A stretch of 64,000 bases of DNA from Litchfieldia alkalitelluris (GCF_002019645.1 NZ_KV917374.1:2492696-2556695), one strand, 5' to 3'; shown: positions 39,748 to 49,432, numbered from the stretch's first letter. Numbers and translations: made by a program. The notes: a model not told the origin generated them from the sequence alone.

Positions 39748-39775
39748 TGAAACTTTCTCATAACTTGTACGTCTA
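39748..39775 (+). promoter_or_regulatory. ECF sigma-type promoter upstream of the LtaS-type gene
   Basis: TGAAAC at 39748-39753 and CGTCTA at 39770-39775 are exactly 16 bases apart, the pattern recognised by cell-envelope-stress sigma factors (SigM, SigW, SigX) in Bacillus. It lies 173 bases before the gene start. In B. subtilis an LtaS paralog (YfnI) is SigM-controlled. Confidence 0.6.
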
Positions 39776-39948
39776 TAATGTGTATAAAAAGCAGAAATGG
39801 ACTTATACTATTGTATCTTTTTACTACTTTATAAATATTGATTTTCGGTTAAAAAAGTATTAAGATAGTGTATAGTCTTGCCGAAAACCCTTATTATGGA
39901 AAAAGCTTCAATCCATTTTGGTCTGGAAAGTCGAGGAGGTTTATTACG

Positions 39949-41841
39949 ATGAGTAAATCATCATTACCCAAATTACAATTCTTATTATTAGCAACCATTT
40001 TCATCTGGATAAAAACGTATATTGTATATAAAACTAGCTTTGATATAAAAATAGAATCTTGGATGCAAGAGTTCATTTTATTTATCAATCCCCTTAGTTT
40101 CTTATTACTAGTACTTGGATTATCCCTATTCATGAAGGAAAAGCGCCGTAACATCTTTATTATTGTTGCTTCGTTTTTAACATCGGGAATTTTGTTTGCA
40201 AATGTTGTGTTTTATCGATTCTTTAACGACTTTATAACAATTCCAGTGTTACTTCAAACAAAAAATATGGCGGATTTAGGTAGTAGTTTCACAGAATTAT
40301 TTAAGTTTAGTGATTTATTACTATTTGCGGATGTGGTTATTTTACTAGCAATCTTCTTCTTAAAGCCTTCATTTATTAAGGTACAGTCTGTAACGAAAAA
40401 AGAAAGAAGATACTATTATCTTATTGCTATGGCAGTTTTCTTCTTTAATTTAGGTTTAGCTGAAGCTGAAAGACCACAGCTATTAACACGTACATTTGAT
40501 CGTGAGATGTTGATTAAGAACATTGGTACCTACAATTATCATCTTTACGATATTGCACTACAGTCAAAATCATCAGCACAAAGAGCTCTTGCTGACAGTA
40601 GCTCATTTGTAGATATTGAAAATTATTTAAACGCAAATCAAAAGAAACCTAATGAAGAGCTTTTTAATATTGCGAATGGTAAAAACATCATCGTTGTTTC
40701 TTTAGAATCAACTCAAAGCTTTGTGATTAACGAAACAGTAAATGGGCAAGAAATTACTCCATATTTGAATGATTTTATTGAAGAGAGTTATTACTTTGAT
40801 AATTTTTATCATCAAACAGCACAAGGTAAAACATCTGATTCAGAGTTTTTGTTAGATAATTCGTTATATCCACTAGGTCGTGGTGCAGTATTTTTTACGC
40901 ACGGAAGTAATGAATTCACAGCAACACCTGAGATCATTAAGGATTATGGGTATTACTCTTCTGTTTTACATGCCAATAATAAAAGCTTCTGGAACCGTGA
41001 TGTTATGTACGATTCCTTAGGCTATGATTATTTCTTTGATCTTGCAAGCTATGATGTTACTGAAGAAAATTCTGTGGGATGGGGACTTAAGGATAAGGAA
41101 TTCTTTGAGCAATCCGTTGACTTAATGAAAACTCAGCCACAGCCATTTTATTCAAAATTAATCACATTAACAAATCACTTCCCGTTTGAGCTAGATGAGG
41201 AAGACAAGATGATTGATGAACTAACTACAAGAAGCCGTACATTAAATCGTTATATTCCGACTGTTCGTTATCAGGATGAAGCTTTCAAGGCGTTTATTGA
41301 AAAGCTAAAGGCTGAAGGACTTTATGAAGATTCTATTCTTGTGGTTTATGGAGACCATTATGGAATCTCAGAAAATCATAATGTAGCAATGGGAGAATTC
41401 TTAGGTAAAGAGATTACATCTTTTGAGTCTACTCAATTACAAAAGGTGCCACTAATTATTCATATCCCAGGTGTTACTGACAAGGATCCAGAGGTGTTCT
41501 CAAAGGTATCTGGACAGATTGACTTAAAGCCAACGATTTTACACATGTTAGGAATTAGTACGAAAAATGATGTGCATTTTGGATCTGATTTATTTTCAGA
41601 ACAAAAGTTATCATTTACAGTCCTTCGTGACGGTAGTTTTATTACAGAGGATTATGTATACACGAAAAATACTTGTTATGATAAAGCAACAGGCTTAGAA
41701 ATTGAAGAATCTAAATGTGAGCCTTACAAAGAAAAAGCAGCTCAAGAATTAGATTACTCAGATCAAATTGTTTATGGTGATTTACTACGATTCTATAATG
41801 GTACTTCTTATAAACAGGTAGATACAGAGGTAAAAGAATAA
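39949..41841 (+). CDS. LtaS-family polyglycerolphosphate / phosphoglycerol transferase (YqgS-like)
   Basis: A 630-aa lipoteichoic acid synthase family enzyme. Five membrane segments occupy about residues 8-195, followed by the extracellular sulfatase-like domain. The catalytic Thr is in QGKTSDSEF near residue 295. Metal-binding residues include Glu in [10 protein letters not shown] and Asp/His in VVYGDHYGI. It moves glycerol phosphate from phosphatidylglycerol to a glycolipid or LTA chain. ATG 39949 follows GAGGAGG. B. subtilis has four paralogs; position next to glcK and yqgT makes this YqgS. Confidence 0.9.
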   Translation: MSKSSLPKLQFLLLATIFIWIKTYIVYKTSFDIKIESWMQEFILFINPLSFLLLVLGLSLFMKEKRRNIFIIVASFLTSGILFANVVFYRFFNDFITIPVLLQTKNMADLGSSFTELFKFSDLLLFADVVILLAIFFLKPSFIKVQSVTKKERRYYYLIAMAVFFFNLGLAEAERPQLLTRTFDREMLIKNIGTYNYHLYDIALQSKSSAQRALADSSSFVDIENYLNANQKKPNEELFNIANGKNIIVVSLESTQSFVINETVNGQEITPYLNDFIEESYYFDNFYHQTAQGKTSDSEFLLDNSLYPLGRGAVFFTHGSNEFTATPEIIKDYGYYSSVLHANNKSFWNRDVMYDSLGYDYFFDLASYDVTEENSVGWGLKDKEFFEQSVDLMKTQPQPFYSKLITLTNHFPFELDEEDKMIDELTTRSRTLNRYIPTVRYQDEAFKAFIEKLKAEGLYEDSILVVYGDHYGISENHNVAMGEFLGKEITSFESTQLQKVPLIIHIPGVTDKDPEVFSKVSGQIDLKPTILHMLGISTKNDVHFGSDLFSEQKLSFTVLRDGSFITEDYVYTKNTCYDKATGLEIEESKCEPYKEKAAQELDYSDQIVYGDLLRFYNGTSYKQVDTEVKE

Positions 41842-41850
41842 CTGTTTTAA

Positions 41851-41890
41851 AAAGCGTTCTAAAAGGATATCCTTTTGAACGCTTTTTTGT
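41851..41890 (+). terminator. Terminator after the LtaS-type gene
   Basis: AAAAGCGTTC-TAAAAGGATATCCTTTT-GAACGCTTTTTT, a long hairpin followed by T residues. Confidence 0.9.
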
Positions 41891-42073
41891 TTTTTATGAG
41901 ATGATTTTTGTGTTGTGATAATTTGCTCATCTTACTCATATGGTATGATGAAGGCTTATTTTGTAGAGTTTGTACTAAAAAGTACTTCAACCTTTATTAA
42001 TTTGGTAAGCTCATTAAAAAATTTATTAATCTATTAGGATAGCTTTTATCAAGGATGAAAGAGGGGATAGCGA

Positions 42074-43267
42074 ATGAAGGTTACAGTGAGAGTAGGAGAT
42101 ACTTTATGGTACTATAGTCAGTTATTTGGCATACCCTTACAACTAATTAAGGATTCAAATCGAGGACTAAACGTTCAACAATTAGAAGTAGGATCTCAAT
42201 TAAATGTTCCTGGTTTTACAACAAAGGCCTATAAAATAAAAGACGGGGATACGATTTGGCAGCTTGCAAAAGAGCGTAACTTCTTGCCCGATGCCTTGTT
42301 TCTTTTGAACGAGGATATTGATGCTGAAAATCTCAAAATTGGACAAGAAATTACCATTCCAACAAGGGTGGTTCGACCTGTTGTTGATGCAAAAAAGAAT
42401 TACGACTATCAATCACTTGTGAAAGATTTAAAGGCTTTATTAGACATTTATCCGTTTTTACGTGAAAAGAATATTGGGGACAGTGTGCTTGGATCGAGGA
42501 TTCCTGAGGTTCGTATCGGTAGAGGAAGAAAGAAAGTTCATATGAATGGTTCATTTCATGCAAATGAATGGATTACAACAGCAGTCATTATGAAATTCCT
42601 CAATGAATATTTGTTATCTTTAACTAATATGAAACCAATTAGAGGACTGTACGTGGATTCATTTTATTATGAATGTACGTTATCAATTGTTCCTATGGTC
42701 AACCCAGATGGAGTAGACCTCGTATTAAATGGACCTCCAAAGGAAGAGCCATATCAATCGACTGTTGTAGAAATTAACCAAGGTAGTCTCGACTTTAAAG
42801 ATTGGAAGGCGAACATAAGGGGAGTTGACTTGAATAATCAATTCCCAACAAAATGGGAAATTGAAAAAGAACGCAAAGAGCCAAAATCTCCTGCACCAAG
42901 AGACTATCCTGGTGATGAACCGCTAACTGAGCCGGAAGTCATTGCGATGGAGGACTTAACCAAAAAGCGTGGCTTTGACAGAGTTCTAGCTTTCCATACA
43001 CAAGGGAAGGAAATCTATTGGGGCTATGAAGGTGCAGAGCCAATTGAATCTCAAGCGATTGTAAATGAATTTGCTCGAACAAGCGGCTATAAAGCCGTAC
43101 GATATGTTGATAGTCATGCTGGGTACAAGGATTGGTTTATTCAGGAATACAAAAGACCTGGATTTACCATGGAGCTGGGAGAAGGAGTCAATCCTCTTCC
43201 ATTAACACAGTTTGATGAGATTTATCAGCAAAGCTTAGGGATATTTCTAGCATCAATGTATATGTAA
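42074..43267 (+). CDS. yqgT: LysM-M14 metallocarboxypeptidase YqgT-like
   Basis: A 397-aa enzyme with two N-terminal LysM domains (about 2-45 and 50-95) and an M14 carboxypeptidase domain (about 112-395). Zinc ligands are the His and Glu in FHANEW and a later His in AFHTQGKEIYWG; the catalytic Glu is in TMELGEG. It resembles gamma-D-glutamyl-meso-diaminopimelate peptidase I, which trims peptidoglycan peptides, often during sporulation. It has no signal peptide, as in B. subtilis YqgT. GAGGGGATAGCG precedes the ATG. Confidence 0.88.
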   Translation: MKVTVRVGDTLWYYSQLFGIPLQLIKDSNRGLNVQQLEVGSQLNVPGFTTKAYKIKDGDTIWQLAKERNFLPDALFLLNEDIDAENLKIGQEITIPTRVVRPVVDAKKNYDYQSLVKDLKALLDIYPFLREKNIGDSVLGSRIPEVRIGRGRKKVHMNGSFHANEWITTAVIMKFLNEYLLSLTNMKPIRGLYVDSFYYECTLSIVPMVNPDGVDLVLNGPPKEEPYQSTVVEINQGSLDFKDWKANIRGVDLNNQFPTKWEIEKERKEPKSPAPRDYPGDEPLTEPEVIAMEDLTKKRGFDRVLAFHTQGKEIYWGYEGAEPIESQAIVNEFARTSGYKAVRYVDSHAGYKDWFIQEYKRPGFTMELGEGVNPLPLTQFDEIYQQSLGIFLASMYM

Positions 43268-43271
43268 AAGG

Positions 43272-43322
43272 TGGGTATCACAGTAGCAGTCTTTTGATGC
43301 TGCTTGTGATGCCTTTTTTTTT
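43272..43322 (+). terminator. Terminator after yqgT
   Basis: GGTATCACAGTAGCAG-TCTTTTGATG-CTGCTTGTGATGCC followed by TTTTTTTT. Confidence 0.85.
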
Positions 43323-43354
43323 ATGGGTGAAGCGTCTAGGGGAGGTTGTGGGAC

Positions 43355-43690
43355 AGGTTTAAGGAAAGCTCTGTCTGAAGTTGAGAAAGGTTCGGACAGG
43401 TTGAGGGTGAGAAGAGGAAAAGCTGTCGGAAGTGGAGTGAGGTTCAGACAGGTTGGGGGTGAGAAGAGGAAAAGCTGTCCGAAGTGGAGTAAGGTTCAGA
43501 CAGGTTGAGGGTGAGAAGAGGAAAAGCTGTCCGAAGTGGAGTGAGGTTCAGACAGGTTGGGGGTGAGAAGAGGAAAAGCTGTCCGAAGTGGAGTGAGGTT
43601 CAGACAGGTTGAGGGTGAGAAGAGGAAAAGCTGTCCGAAGTGGAGTGAGGTTCAGACAGGTTGAGGGTGTAAAGAGGAAAAGCTGTCAAA
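43355..43690. repeat. Tandem array C: six to seven 52-bp units
   Basis: GAGAAGAGGAAAAGCTGTCC-type units recur at 43409, 43461, 43513, 43565, 43617 and 43669, exactly 52 bases apart, with a degenerate unit at about 43357. Each unit has the imperfect arms CTGTCCGAA and TTCAGACAG around an 11-base spacer. The short frame over the first units is not conserved. This array fills the yqgT-yqgU gap. Confidence 0.88.
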
Positions 43691-43797
43691 GAGAAAAAAT
43701 AATCGACTTTCTATGACTATCATAATAAATATAGTGAAGGATAACAGTGTCAACCTAAAAAAATATTTATTAAAATACTGAATATTAGCACTTGAAA

Positions 43798-43826
43798 TGA
43801 AACTTTTTTGCCTTCATAATCGTATT
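43798..43826 (+). promoter_or_regulatory. Possible ECF sigma-type promoter before yqgU
   Basis: TGAAAC at 43798-43803 and CGTATT at 43821-43826, 17 bases apart. The -10 differs by one base from the usual CGTMTA. Weaker than the one at 39.75 kb. Confidence 0.3.
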
Positions 43827-43953
43827 ATTAAGTAAGAGCTGATTAGTAATCTTCGGGTTTAGGAAGGAATGTATTCTAACAGCCATTTTAGGCGTTTCTT
43901 TTCTTTGAGATTATTTATTAAAGAAGAGAACTTCAAATAAAGAGGTGAATAGG

Positions 43954-45096
43954 TTGGTGAGATTGAGGACCAAAGGGGTAATTGTGCTATCAATGATTCT
44001 TTTCATTGTAGGATGTAATTCTTCTCATCAGCTGTATGAGGTAAGTGATGTGCCATATGGAAAAGAACGAGTATTGGAAAAACTGCCAGTACCTGTAGAG
44101 TTTTTTGGAATTGCAAAAGAAATACAGACTCTTGACATGAATGGGGAAGCTTTTAATACAGTTGGTGGATGGTATGATAATGAAAGTATTTTATATATAG
44201 TCGATGATATGGAGAAGTCTTCCGTTTATCACTATAATCTTTTTACGGGAACTAAAAAAGAGTTTTTTTCAACAACCTCACATATTCTGTCAATGAAAGC
44301 AAATGAAGACCATTCATTATTTTTATTACATACGTCAAAATCACGTGATAAGGCAAACATCGTTGTTATTGACCGAAAAGGTAAAACGGTATTAGAATGG
44401 GAAGTTGATTCTTTTGACCTTGAGTATTCATGGAATCCTTATAATCATAGTCAATTAATTGTTACGACGTTCTTGAAGGACTGGAGCTATAAATCCTACC
44501 TCATTAATACAGAAACCGACAACATAACCTCGATTGAGCTTAAGGAACCTTTTGTTAAATGGCTTGATGAAAACACAATTGGCTATATGCATTGGGAAAC
44601 AGATGAGCCATCGTTTTCAGCTCCGTTATATAGTTATAAGATAGAAACAGGAGAAGAGAAGAAGCTGTTAGATGATATCGTTTCCTTCTCAACATTTTCC
44701 GATATTTTATTAACGGTCTCGATGCATGAAGATAAGGAGGCATTTAGTTTTTATCGTTTTAGTAAAACTAGGAATGGTGAGAAACTATATGAATATTCGT
44801 TTCCATTATTGTCAAATTATTCGGGATGGTTTATTCCATATCAGAGCTATAATAAAACTAAGCAAAACTTTATCACGTTCCGGCCTTACAGCGCTGGAGA
44901 TTTAGATACCTATTCTCAAGGGTTTGAACTCATTTCCTTATCTTTGGAAAATGGAGCAGAAACGTCATTATTCCATGGGATAGAAGGCTTACCAATCAGT
45001 TTTTCAGAAAATGGTGAGTATGGGTTATATGGGTATCAATTCGAAAAAATCATTGATCTAAAAAGTAAAAAAATCATTGAGTTTATTAAATTATAA
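43954..45096 (+). CDS. yqgU: YqgU-like lipoprotein
   Basis: A 380-aa secreted lipoprotein. The signal peptide ends in the lipobox IVGC near residue 22. The mature part is hydrophilic with repeated aromatic strands (GGWYDNESILYIV, WNPYNHSQLIVTTF, FVKWLDENTIGYMHW), suggesting a beta-propeller-like fold. TTG 43954 is 6 bases from AGAGGTG; GTG 43957 is an alternative. It precedes yqgV by 20 bases. Function unknown. Confidence 0.75.
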   Translation: MVRLRTKGVIVLSMILFIVGCNSSHQLYEVSDVPYGKERVLEKLPVPVEFFGIAKEIQTLDMNGEAFNTVGGWYDNESILYIVDDMEKSSVYHYNLFTGTKKEFFSTTSHILSMKANEDHSLFLLHTSKSRDKANIVVIDRKGKTVLEWEVDSFDLEYSWNPYNHSQLIVTTFLKDWSYKSYLINTETDNITSIELKEPFVKWLDENTIGYMHWETDEPSFSAPLYSYKIETGEEKKLLDDIVSFSTFSDILLTVSMHEDKEAFSFYRFSKTRNGEKLYEYSFPLLSNYSGWFIPYQSYNKTKQNFITFRPYSAGDLDTYSQGFELISLSLENGAETSLFHGIEGLPISFSENGEYGLYGYQFEKIIDLKSKKIIEFIKL

Positions 45097-45116
45097 CGTT
45101 TGGAGAGGTGTGTAAC

Positions 45117-45425
45117 ATGGCAATTGTAGATGTAACAGTAATTCCAATAGGAACAGAGACACCGAGTGTAAGCGAATATGTAGCAAACATTCAAGGTATT
45201 TTAGCGGGTTATAAAGAAGAAGGGAAAATCAATTATAAATTAACACCGATGAATACAATCATAGAGGGAGAGCTATCGACTCTTTTTGAAGTGATTCAAG
45301 CCATCCATGAAGCCCCGTTTGCACAGGGAATTCAGCGTGTTGCAACGAACATTAGAATTGATGACCGTCGAGATAAAAAAGTGAAGATGGACGATAAGCT
45401 AGCGAGCGTTCAGTCAAAGTTATAA
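45117..45425 (+). CDS. yqgV: YqgV-like thiamine-binding-type protein (MTH1187 family)
   Basis: A 102-aa soluble protein of the DUF77/MTH1187 family. It begins MAIVDVTVIPIGTETPSVSEYV and has a ferredoxin-like fold in known structures; some members bind hydroxymethylpyrimidine or thiamine. ATG 45117 follows GGAGAGGTG at 7 bases. It is cotranscribed with yqgU. A role in thiamine biology is inferred from the family only. Confidence 0.85.
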   Translation: MAIVDVTVIPIGTETPSVSEYVANIQGILAGYKEEGKINYKLTPMNTIIEGELSTLFEVIQAIHEAPFAQGIQRVATNIRIDDRRDKKVKMDDKLASVQSKL

Positions 45426-45517
45426 AGATAAACTAGATTTACTATTAAGGAAAGGGAATTCCGAAATTGTTCTAACGAGATCTCTTTCTGAGTGCAATAA
45501 GTGAAAAAACAAATCAA

Positions 45518-45549
45518 AAAAATAGCATGTTAGCATGCTATTTTTTATT
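45518..45549 (+). terminator. Terminator after yqgV
   Basis: AAATAGCATG-TTAG-CATGCTATTTTTT. The following bases up to the NUDIX gene hold only palindrome cluster 4. Confidence 0.85.
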
Positions 45550-45679
45550 GTAATAGGCACGTTTATGACAATTTTATTTGAAAATTAACATTACATCTAT
45601 TCGATACGAGCTATATTTTTAATCACGTTCACTTTTGAAGTAATCGTTTTTCGTATTTGCCTTTTACAGAGCAGTAAAT

Positions 45680-45880
45680 AAAAAATAGAGGGAGAAATTT
45701 CCCTAATTCGTAAATAGCATTGAAAAATAGCATAAATAGAGGGAGAAATTTCTCTTATTTGACTAGAAATACTTGAAAATAGGTAATTTTGTTTATATAA
45801 GCGGAAAAACTTCCTCTATTCACCTCAAAACTAGCTTTAATCTACAAATAGCGGAAAAATCTACGCTTATTTTTTCGCTG
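45680..45880. repeat. Palindrome cluster 4 (four units)
   Basis: Units near 45686 (ATAGAGGGAGAAATTTCCCT), 45733, 45796 and 45845 (ATAGCGGAAAAATCTACGCTTA) follow the family pattern at about 47-63 base intervals. Confidence 0.65.
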
Positions 45881-45936
45881 ATTACTTAGTATTTGTCCTG
45901 AGTTCCCTTTTCTTTACTAAATCGCTTACAAAATTA

Positions 45937-46404
45937 TTAAAATTCAATAAAAAAAGGTTGTGTGTTGTCATTCAAGCAGTATTCAATTCTCTGTCTGAAA
46001 TTCTTAAAGGTTACCATTTCTAAGGCTTGCTCAATAGGATAAAACCCTACTTCCAAACTTTCGGATGAAGTTGTTAATTTGCCTCCAACTGGCTTAGCTA
46101 AAAATAAAGTATTGCATATTGAACGGTTCACATTTTGGAATATTCCACAAAATTTTAAAACCTCAATATCAATACCTGTCTCCTCTTTCGTTTCCCTTAT
46201 TGCTCCATCTTTCAAAGATTCTCCTTCTTCAACTTGTCCACCAGGCATTTCCCAACCTCTTCTAGGACCTTTAATTAATAAAATTTCATTTTGTTCATTT
46301 ATTACAATAGTCGCTGCTGAAACTATATGTTTTGGTGGTGAATAAATATGTTTTGGTGGTGAATAAATATGTTTTGTGCTTTGTCCCACCTGAGTGCCCC
46401 CCAT
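45937..46404 (-). CDS. NUDIX hydrolase
   Basis: A 155-aa NUDIX pyrophosphohydrolase. The GX5EX7REXXEEXG box is complete within residues about 57-79 (GGQVEEGES, then RETKEETGI). It removes a nucleoside or other diphosphate group; substrate unknown. The N-terminus carries a perfect 7-residue duplication, KHIYSPPKHIYSPP, from a 21-bp DNA repeat. The ATG at 46404 has only a weak site; GTG 46389 lies 7 bases after GGGGGG and may be the true start. It is not part of the B. subtilis order. Confidence 0.8.
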   Translation of the reverse strand: MGGTQVGQSTKHIYSPPKHIYSPPKHIVSAATIVINEQNEILLIKGPRRGWEMPGGQVEEGESLKDGAIRETKEETGIDIEVLKFCGIFQNVNRSICNTLFLAKPVGGKLTTSSESLEVGFYPIEQALEMVTFKNFRQRIEYCLNDNTQPFFIEF

Positions 46405-46580
46405 TTCTTTAATGTTATTTAGCGGAAATCGCTAATTATTTGGAAGATTATGCCAATACAAGTTTATCATAGGTCACATTCGTTGAGAACAGGCAACTAT
46501 CAACAGTCATCTTGTTAACCGTTGTGTCTCGCCATTACCGTTTTCTAATATCAACAGAGTTACTAAACATAGCAAAAATA

Positions 46581-46614
46581 AAAAAAGCTGACTATATTAG
46601 TCGGCTTTTTTCGA
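46581..46614. terminator. Bidirectional terminator
   Basis: AAAAAAGCTGACTA-TAT-TAGTCGGCTTTTTT; A-run on the left and T-run on the right allow use on both strands. On the minus strand it lies downstream of the R2 copy that follows yqgW. Confidence 0.7.
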
Positions 46615-46648
46615 ACGTTCAAGAAATTATAATTTTATCGTAGTCCTG

Positions 46649-46798
46649 GTGTCTAGCTCAAGGCGCCATCGGTTCGGGGTCATAAGCCAATCACTTCGGA
46701 AGGTCAAAAACGCCTTCTAAGATGAATTCAAAGAATTCATCCTATTCAGTGCTTGTCTTATGCCTGTCACCGATAGGCGGGCGCCTTTCGCTTTTCTT
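46649..46798 (+). repeat. Dispersed hairpin repeat R2, copy e
   Basis: From GTGTCTAGCTCAAGGCGCCA to GCGCCTTTCGCTTTTCTT, with an extra inner segment AGATGAATTCAAAGAATTCAT not found in copies b-d but shared with copy f. Its end lies 2-3 bases from the yqgW stop codon. Confidence 0.8.
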
Positions 46799-46800
46799 AA

Positions 46801-46974
46801 TTAGTGAGCTACTGGGAATCCATGATCAATTAGTGTCATAACTGAGAACCATCCGAAAACAACCACTGATCCAAATGAGAAACCAATTGCTAATAAATTT
46901 TTGTCGCGAATAGAACCAATTAATCCAAAAATAGATAAAAGTGATACTAAAGCAAAAATAATAACTGTACCCAT
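46801..46974 (-). CDS. yqgW: YqgW-like DUF2759 membrane protein, 57 aa
   Basis: A 57-aa membrane protein with two hydrophobic segments (about 3-21 and 28-50), a short RDKN loop between them, and the ending DHGFPVAH. AAGGGGG lies 8 bases before the ATG at 46974. Its size and SVVVFGWFSVMT segment fit DUF2759 and B. subtilis YqgW, which sits at this place between yqgV and yqgX. Function unknown. Confidence 0.75.
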   Translation of the reverse strand: MGTVIIFALVSLLSIFGLIGSIRDKNLLAIGFSFGSVVVFGWFSVMTLIDHGFPVAH

Positions 46975-47087
46975 GAAAACTGCCCCCTTTTTAAAAAGTT
47001 CTTATTCTTATACTTCCCAAGAAAGGGAAAAACTACAACTATGTAGAGTTTATGATGATTCCAAGTTATATTTTAATCGTTTTCAGA

Positions 47088-47558
47088 TCATTTGTCGAGG
47101 TCTAAAAGAGAAAGTTCAATTTCATAAGCGTTAGCAAAACGTTGAATTAACTCCCTTTGATGAATATCGACGAAATAAAAGAATTGTCCATCTACATTTT
47201 CAGTCGAAATTAAAAATTCTTCTATCTGAAATAGTGCCATTTCAATTTGAGTAGCTTCTCCAGAAACAATGTTAAAAGCAAATACCGAGTTTTTTATTAG
47301 GTAATAGACTTCATCAATGATAAAACCGTAATCCTCAAACAAGGGTGTAATCTCAGCTTGCTTAAGATGAACTAATTCATAACAATCTTCAAGTACTTGG
47401 TTATCCTGAAAATATTGTTCTGCCTCGATAAACTTTTCTGCTGAATGAAAAATAATTAGCAACTCTTCTTCGTAAAATTGTCCACTTTTATCATTAAGAA
47501 ATGAAATATCATCTGAACTAGGCTGGTCATTCAGTTCGATTGCATAAACAGTCTTCAT
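47088..47558 (-). CDS. Hypothetical soluble protein, 156 aa
   Basis: A very acidic soluble protein with no membrane segment or signal. It starts MKTVYAIELNDQPSSDD and has alternating strands and helices. I do not recognise a family. AGAAGGA precedes the ATG. It is divergent from the yqgX-type gene. Confidence 0.65.
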   Translation of the reverse strand: MKTVYAIELNDQPSSDDISFLNDKSGQFYEEELLIIFHSAEKFIEAEQYFQDNQVLEDCYELVHLKQAEITPLFEDYGFIIDEVYYLIKNSVFAFNIVSGEATQIEMALFQIEEFLISTENVDGQFFYFVDIHQRELIQRFANAYEIELSLLDLDK

Positions 47559-47652
47559 TGTATCCTTCTCCCTAGTAGAAATGGTTTCTTCTTTGTCCTA
47601 TTCTTTTTATAGTGTAGAATAAAAGGATAATAACTGCAATGGAGGAAATAAA

Positions 47653-48288
47653 ATGAAGTGGCAACGAATTCCTTTAGGACCTTTACAAACAAACGCCTAT
47701 CTATTATCAAACGATAAGAAAGAATGTGTCATTTTCGATCCTGGTGGAGATGCTTCTCGATTACAATCCTTGATCCAAAAACAACAATTAAAACCGGTGG
47801 CTATATTATTAACACATGCCCATTTTGATCATATTGGGGCAGTGGATTCAATAAGAGCAGCATACAATATTCCCGTTTATGTTCATGAAAAAGAAAAGAA
47901 TTGGTTAAAAGACGCGTCATTAAATGGCTCACAGTTTTTCATTCCAGATGGGGGAGTATCAGTTAATGAAGCAGATCATTTAATTACGAAGGAAGGCACT
48001 TTTACGGTTGGTTCATTTAGTTTTACACTCTTCCATACACCAGGTCATTCTCCAGGAAGTATCTCCTTTTATGTAAAAGAGCTTGAAGTGGTCTTTTCGG
48101 GAGATGCATTATTTGAAGGGAGTATAGGTAGAACTGATTTACCGGGTGGTAATCATCAACAGCTCATCACTAGTATTCATGAAAAACTATTAACTCTTCC
48201 TGAAGAGACAATCGTGTTATCAGGACATGGTGGAGAAACAACGATTGGTGCTGAAATGGATTATAATCCTTTCCTGAATGGGTTTTAA
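47653..48288 (+). CDS. yqgX: Metallo-beta-lactamase-fold hydrolase YqgX
   Basis: A 211-aa MBL-fold enzyme of the glyoxalase II type. The metal motif is THAHFDHIG near residues 54-62, followed by HTPGHSPGS, FSGDALF and a late GHGGET. In B. subtilis YqgX is linked to methylglyoxal or bacillithiol-conjugate hydrolysis. GGAGG precedes the ATG at 7 bases. It is followed after 18 bases by the methyltransferase gene. Confidence 0.9.
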   Translation: MKWQRIPLGPLQTNAYLLSNDKKECVIFDPGGDASRLQSLIQKQQLKPVAILLTHAHFDHIGAVDSIRAAYNIPVYVHEKEKNWLKDASLNGSQFFIPDGGVSVNEADHLITKEGTFTVGSFSFTLFHTPGHSPGSISFYVKELEVVFSGDALFEGSIGRTDLPGGNHQQLITSIHEKLLTLPEETIVLSGHGGETTIGAEMDYNPFLNGF

Positions 48289-48306
48289 GTTAGGAGAGAA
48301 CAAATT

Positions 48307-49428
48307 GTGCTAAATATTTTAAAAAAGCTTATTGAGGACTCACCACAACAAGCGATTACATATGAAGAATATATGAATGCAGTACTCTATGATGAAACCT
48401 GCGGCTACTATATGAAACACATTCAAAAGATTGGTAAGCAAGGGGATTTTATCACTAGTAGTAACTTTTCAAATGTTTTCGGGATGTTATTTTCAAAGGT
48501 GTTTAGTGAAGTTTGCACGAAGAACGAACTACCCTTCCTGATTTGTGAGATTGGAGGGGGGAATGGGCGTTTTGCAAAAGCGGTTCTTGAGGAATGGAAA
48601 AAGCAAAGCCCTGAAACATTTGATCTTCTAACTTATATCATTATTGAGAAAAGTCCTTATCATCTTAAATTGCAGCAGGAGATTTTACTTGTGGGTGAAA
48701 AGGTGCTGCAATACGCTAGCATTGAAGAAATAAAAGGGGATTTTCCTCAATATGAAGGAATCATTATTTCAAATGAATTATTTGATGCATTTCCAGTTCG
48801 TGTGATCGAAAAGCATAAGAATGAATTGGTTGAAATCAAGGTTTCGATCGATCCTGATGGGAATTTATGTGAGAGAGTTTTTAGCTTAGAAGATGATCAG
48901 ATTATTAACTATTTAAATGAGCAGAAGTTGAGCTTAAAAGAAAACCAGCGTTTTGAGGTTCCTCTTGCCATGATTACATATCTTCAAGAGCTTTCACACT
49001 TTCTTACAAGCGGTTTAATGATCACCATTGACTATGGATATACAAATGAGGAATGGATGTTACCATACCATCAAAAAGGAAGTCTCAGAGGGTACCTGAA
49101 TCATCAAATGATAAAGGATCCGCTAAAGCATCCGTCTGAAATGGATTTAACCACACATATCAGCTTTGATGCATTACAATATTATGGAGAAAAAAACGGA
49201 CTTCAGTTTATAGGGAAACTAAGACAAGATGAATTTTTAATCGAAGCAGGTATTCTGGAATATTTGCAGGATCATCATGACCACGATCCCTTCTCGGAAA
49301 AGGCGAAGCAAAATCGAGCAATTAGGTCTTTGATTATGAACGGTGGAATTAGTGAATCGTTCCATGTGGTTATCCAGGCAAAAAATCTAGAAGTAGAAGA
49401 TTTATTTAAGCAGAAATTAGCCAAATAA
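48307..49428 (+). CDS. MidA/NDUFAF7-like SAM-dependent methyltransferase (DUF185)
   Basis: A 373-aa protein of the MidA family. SAM-binding features are EIGGGNGRFAKAVLEEW near residues 76-92, IIIEKSPYHLKLQ, and ISNELFDAFPVRV near 157-169 where the conserved NE(L)FDA motif lies. Relatives methylate a protein arginine in complex I assembly (NDUFAF7); the bacterial substrate is unknown to me. GTG 48307 follows AGGAGAG. It is cotranscribed with yqgX. Confidence 0.82.
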   Translation: MLNILKKLIEDSPQQAITYEEYMNAVLYDETCGYYMKHIQKIGKQGDFITSSNFSNVFGMLFSKVFSEVCTKNELPFLICEIGGGNGRFAKAVLEEWKKQSPETFDLLTYIIIEKSPYHLKLQQEILLVGEKVLQYASIEEIKGDFPQYEGIIISNELFDAFPVRVIEKHKNELVEIKVSIDPDGNLCERVFSLEDDQIINYLNEQKLSLKENQRFEVPLAMITYLQELSHFLTSGLMITIDYGYTNEEWMLPYHQKGSLRGYLNHQMIKDPLKHPSEMDLTTHISFDALQYYGEKNGLQFIGKLRQDEFLIEAGILEYLQDHHDHDPFSEKAKQNRAIRSLIMNGGISESFHVVIQAKNLEVEDLFKQKLAK

Positions 49429-49432
49429 AAAA

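Noticed and set aside
43323-43508. 61-codon frame at the start of array C
   Set aside because: Directly after a terminator and made of repeat units in shifting frame.
46901-47134. 77-codon plus-strand frame
   Set aside because: Antisense to yqgW and its ribosome site; the minus-strand yqgW has a clear family match and start signal.
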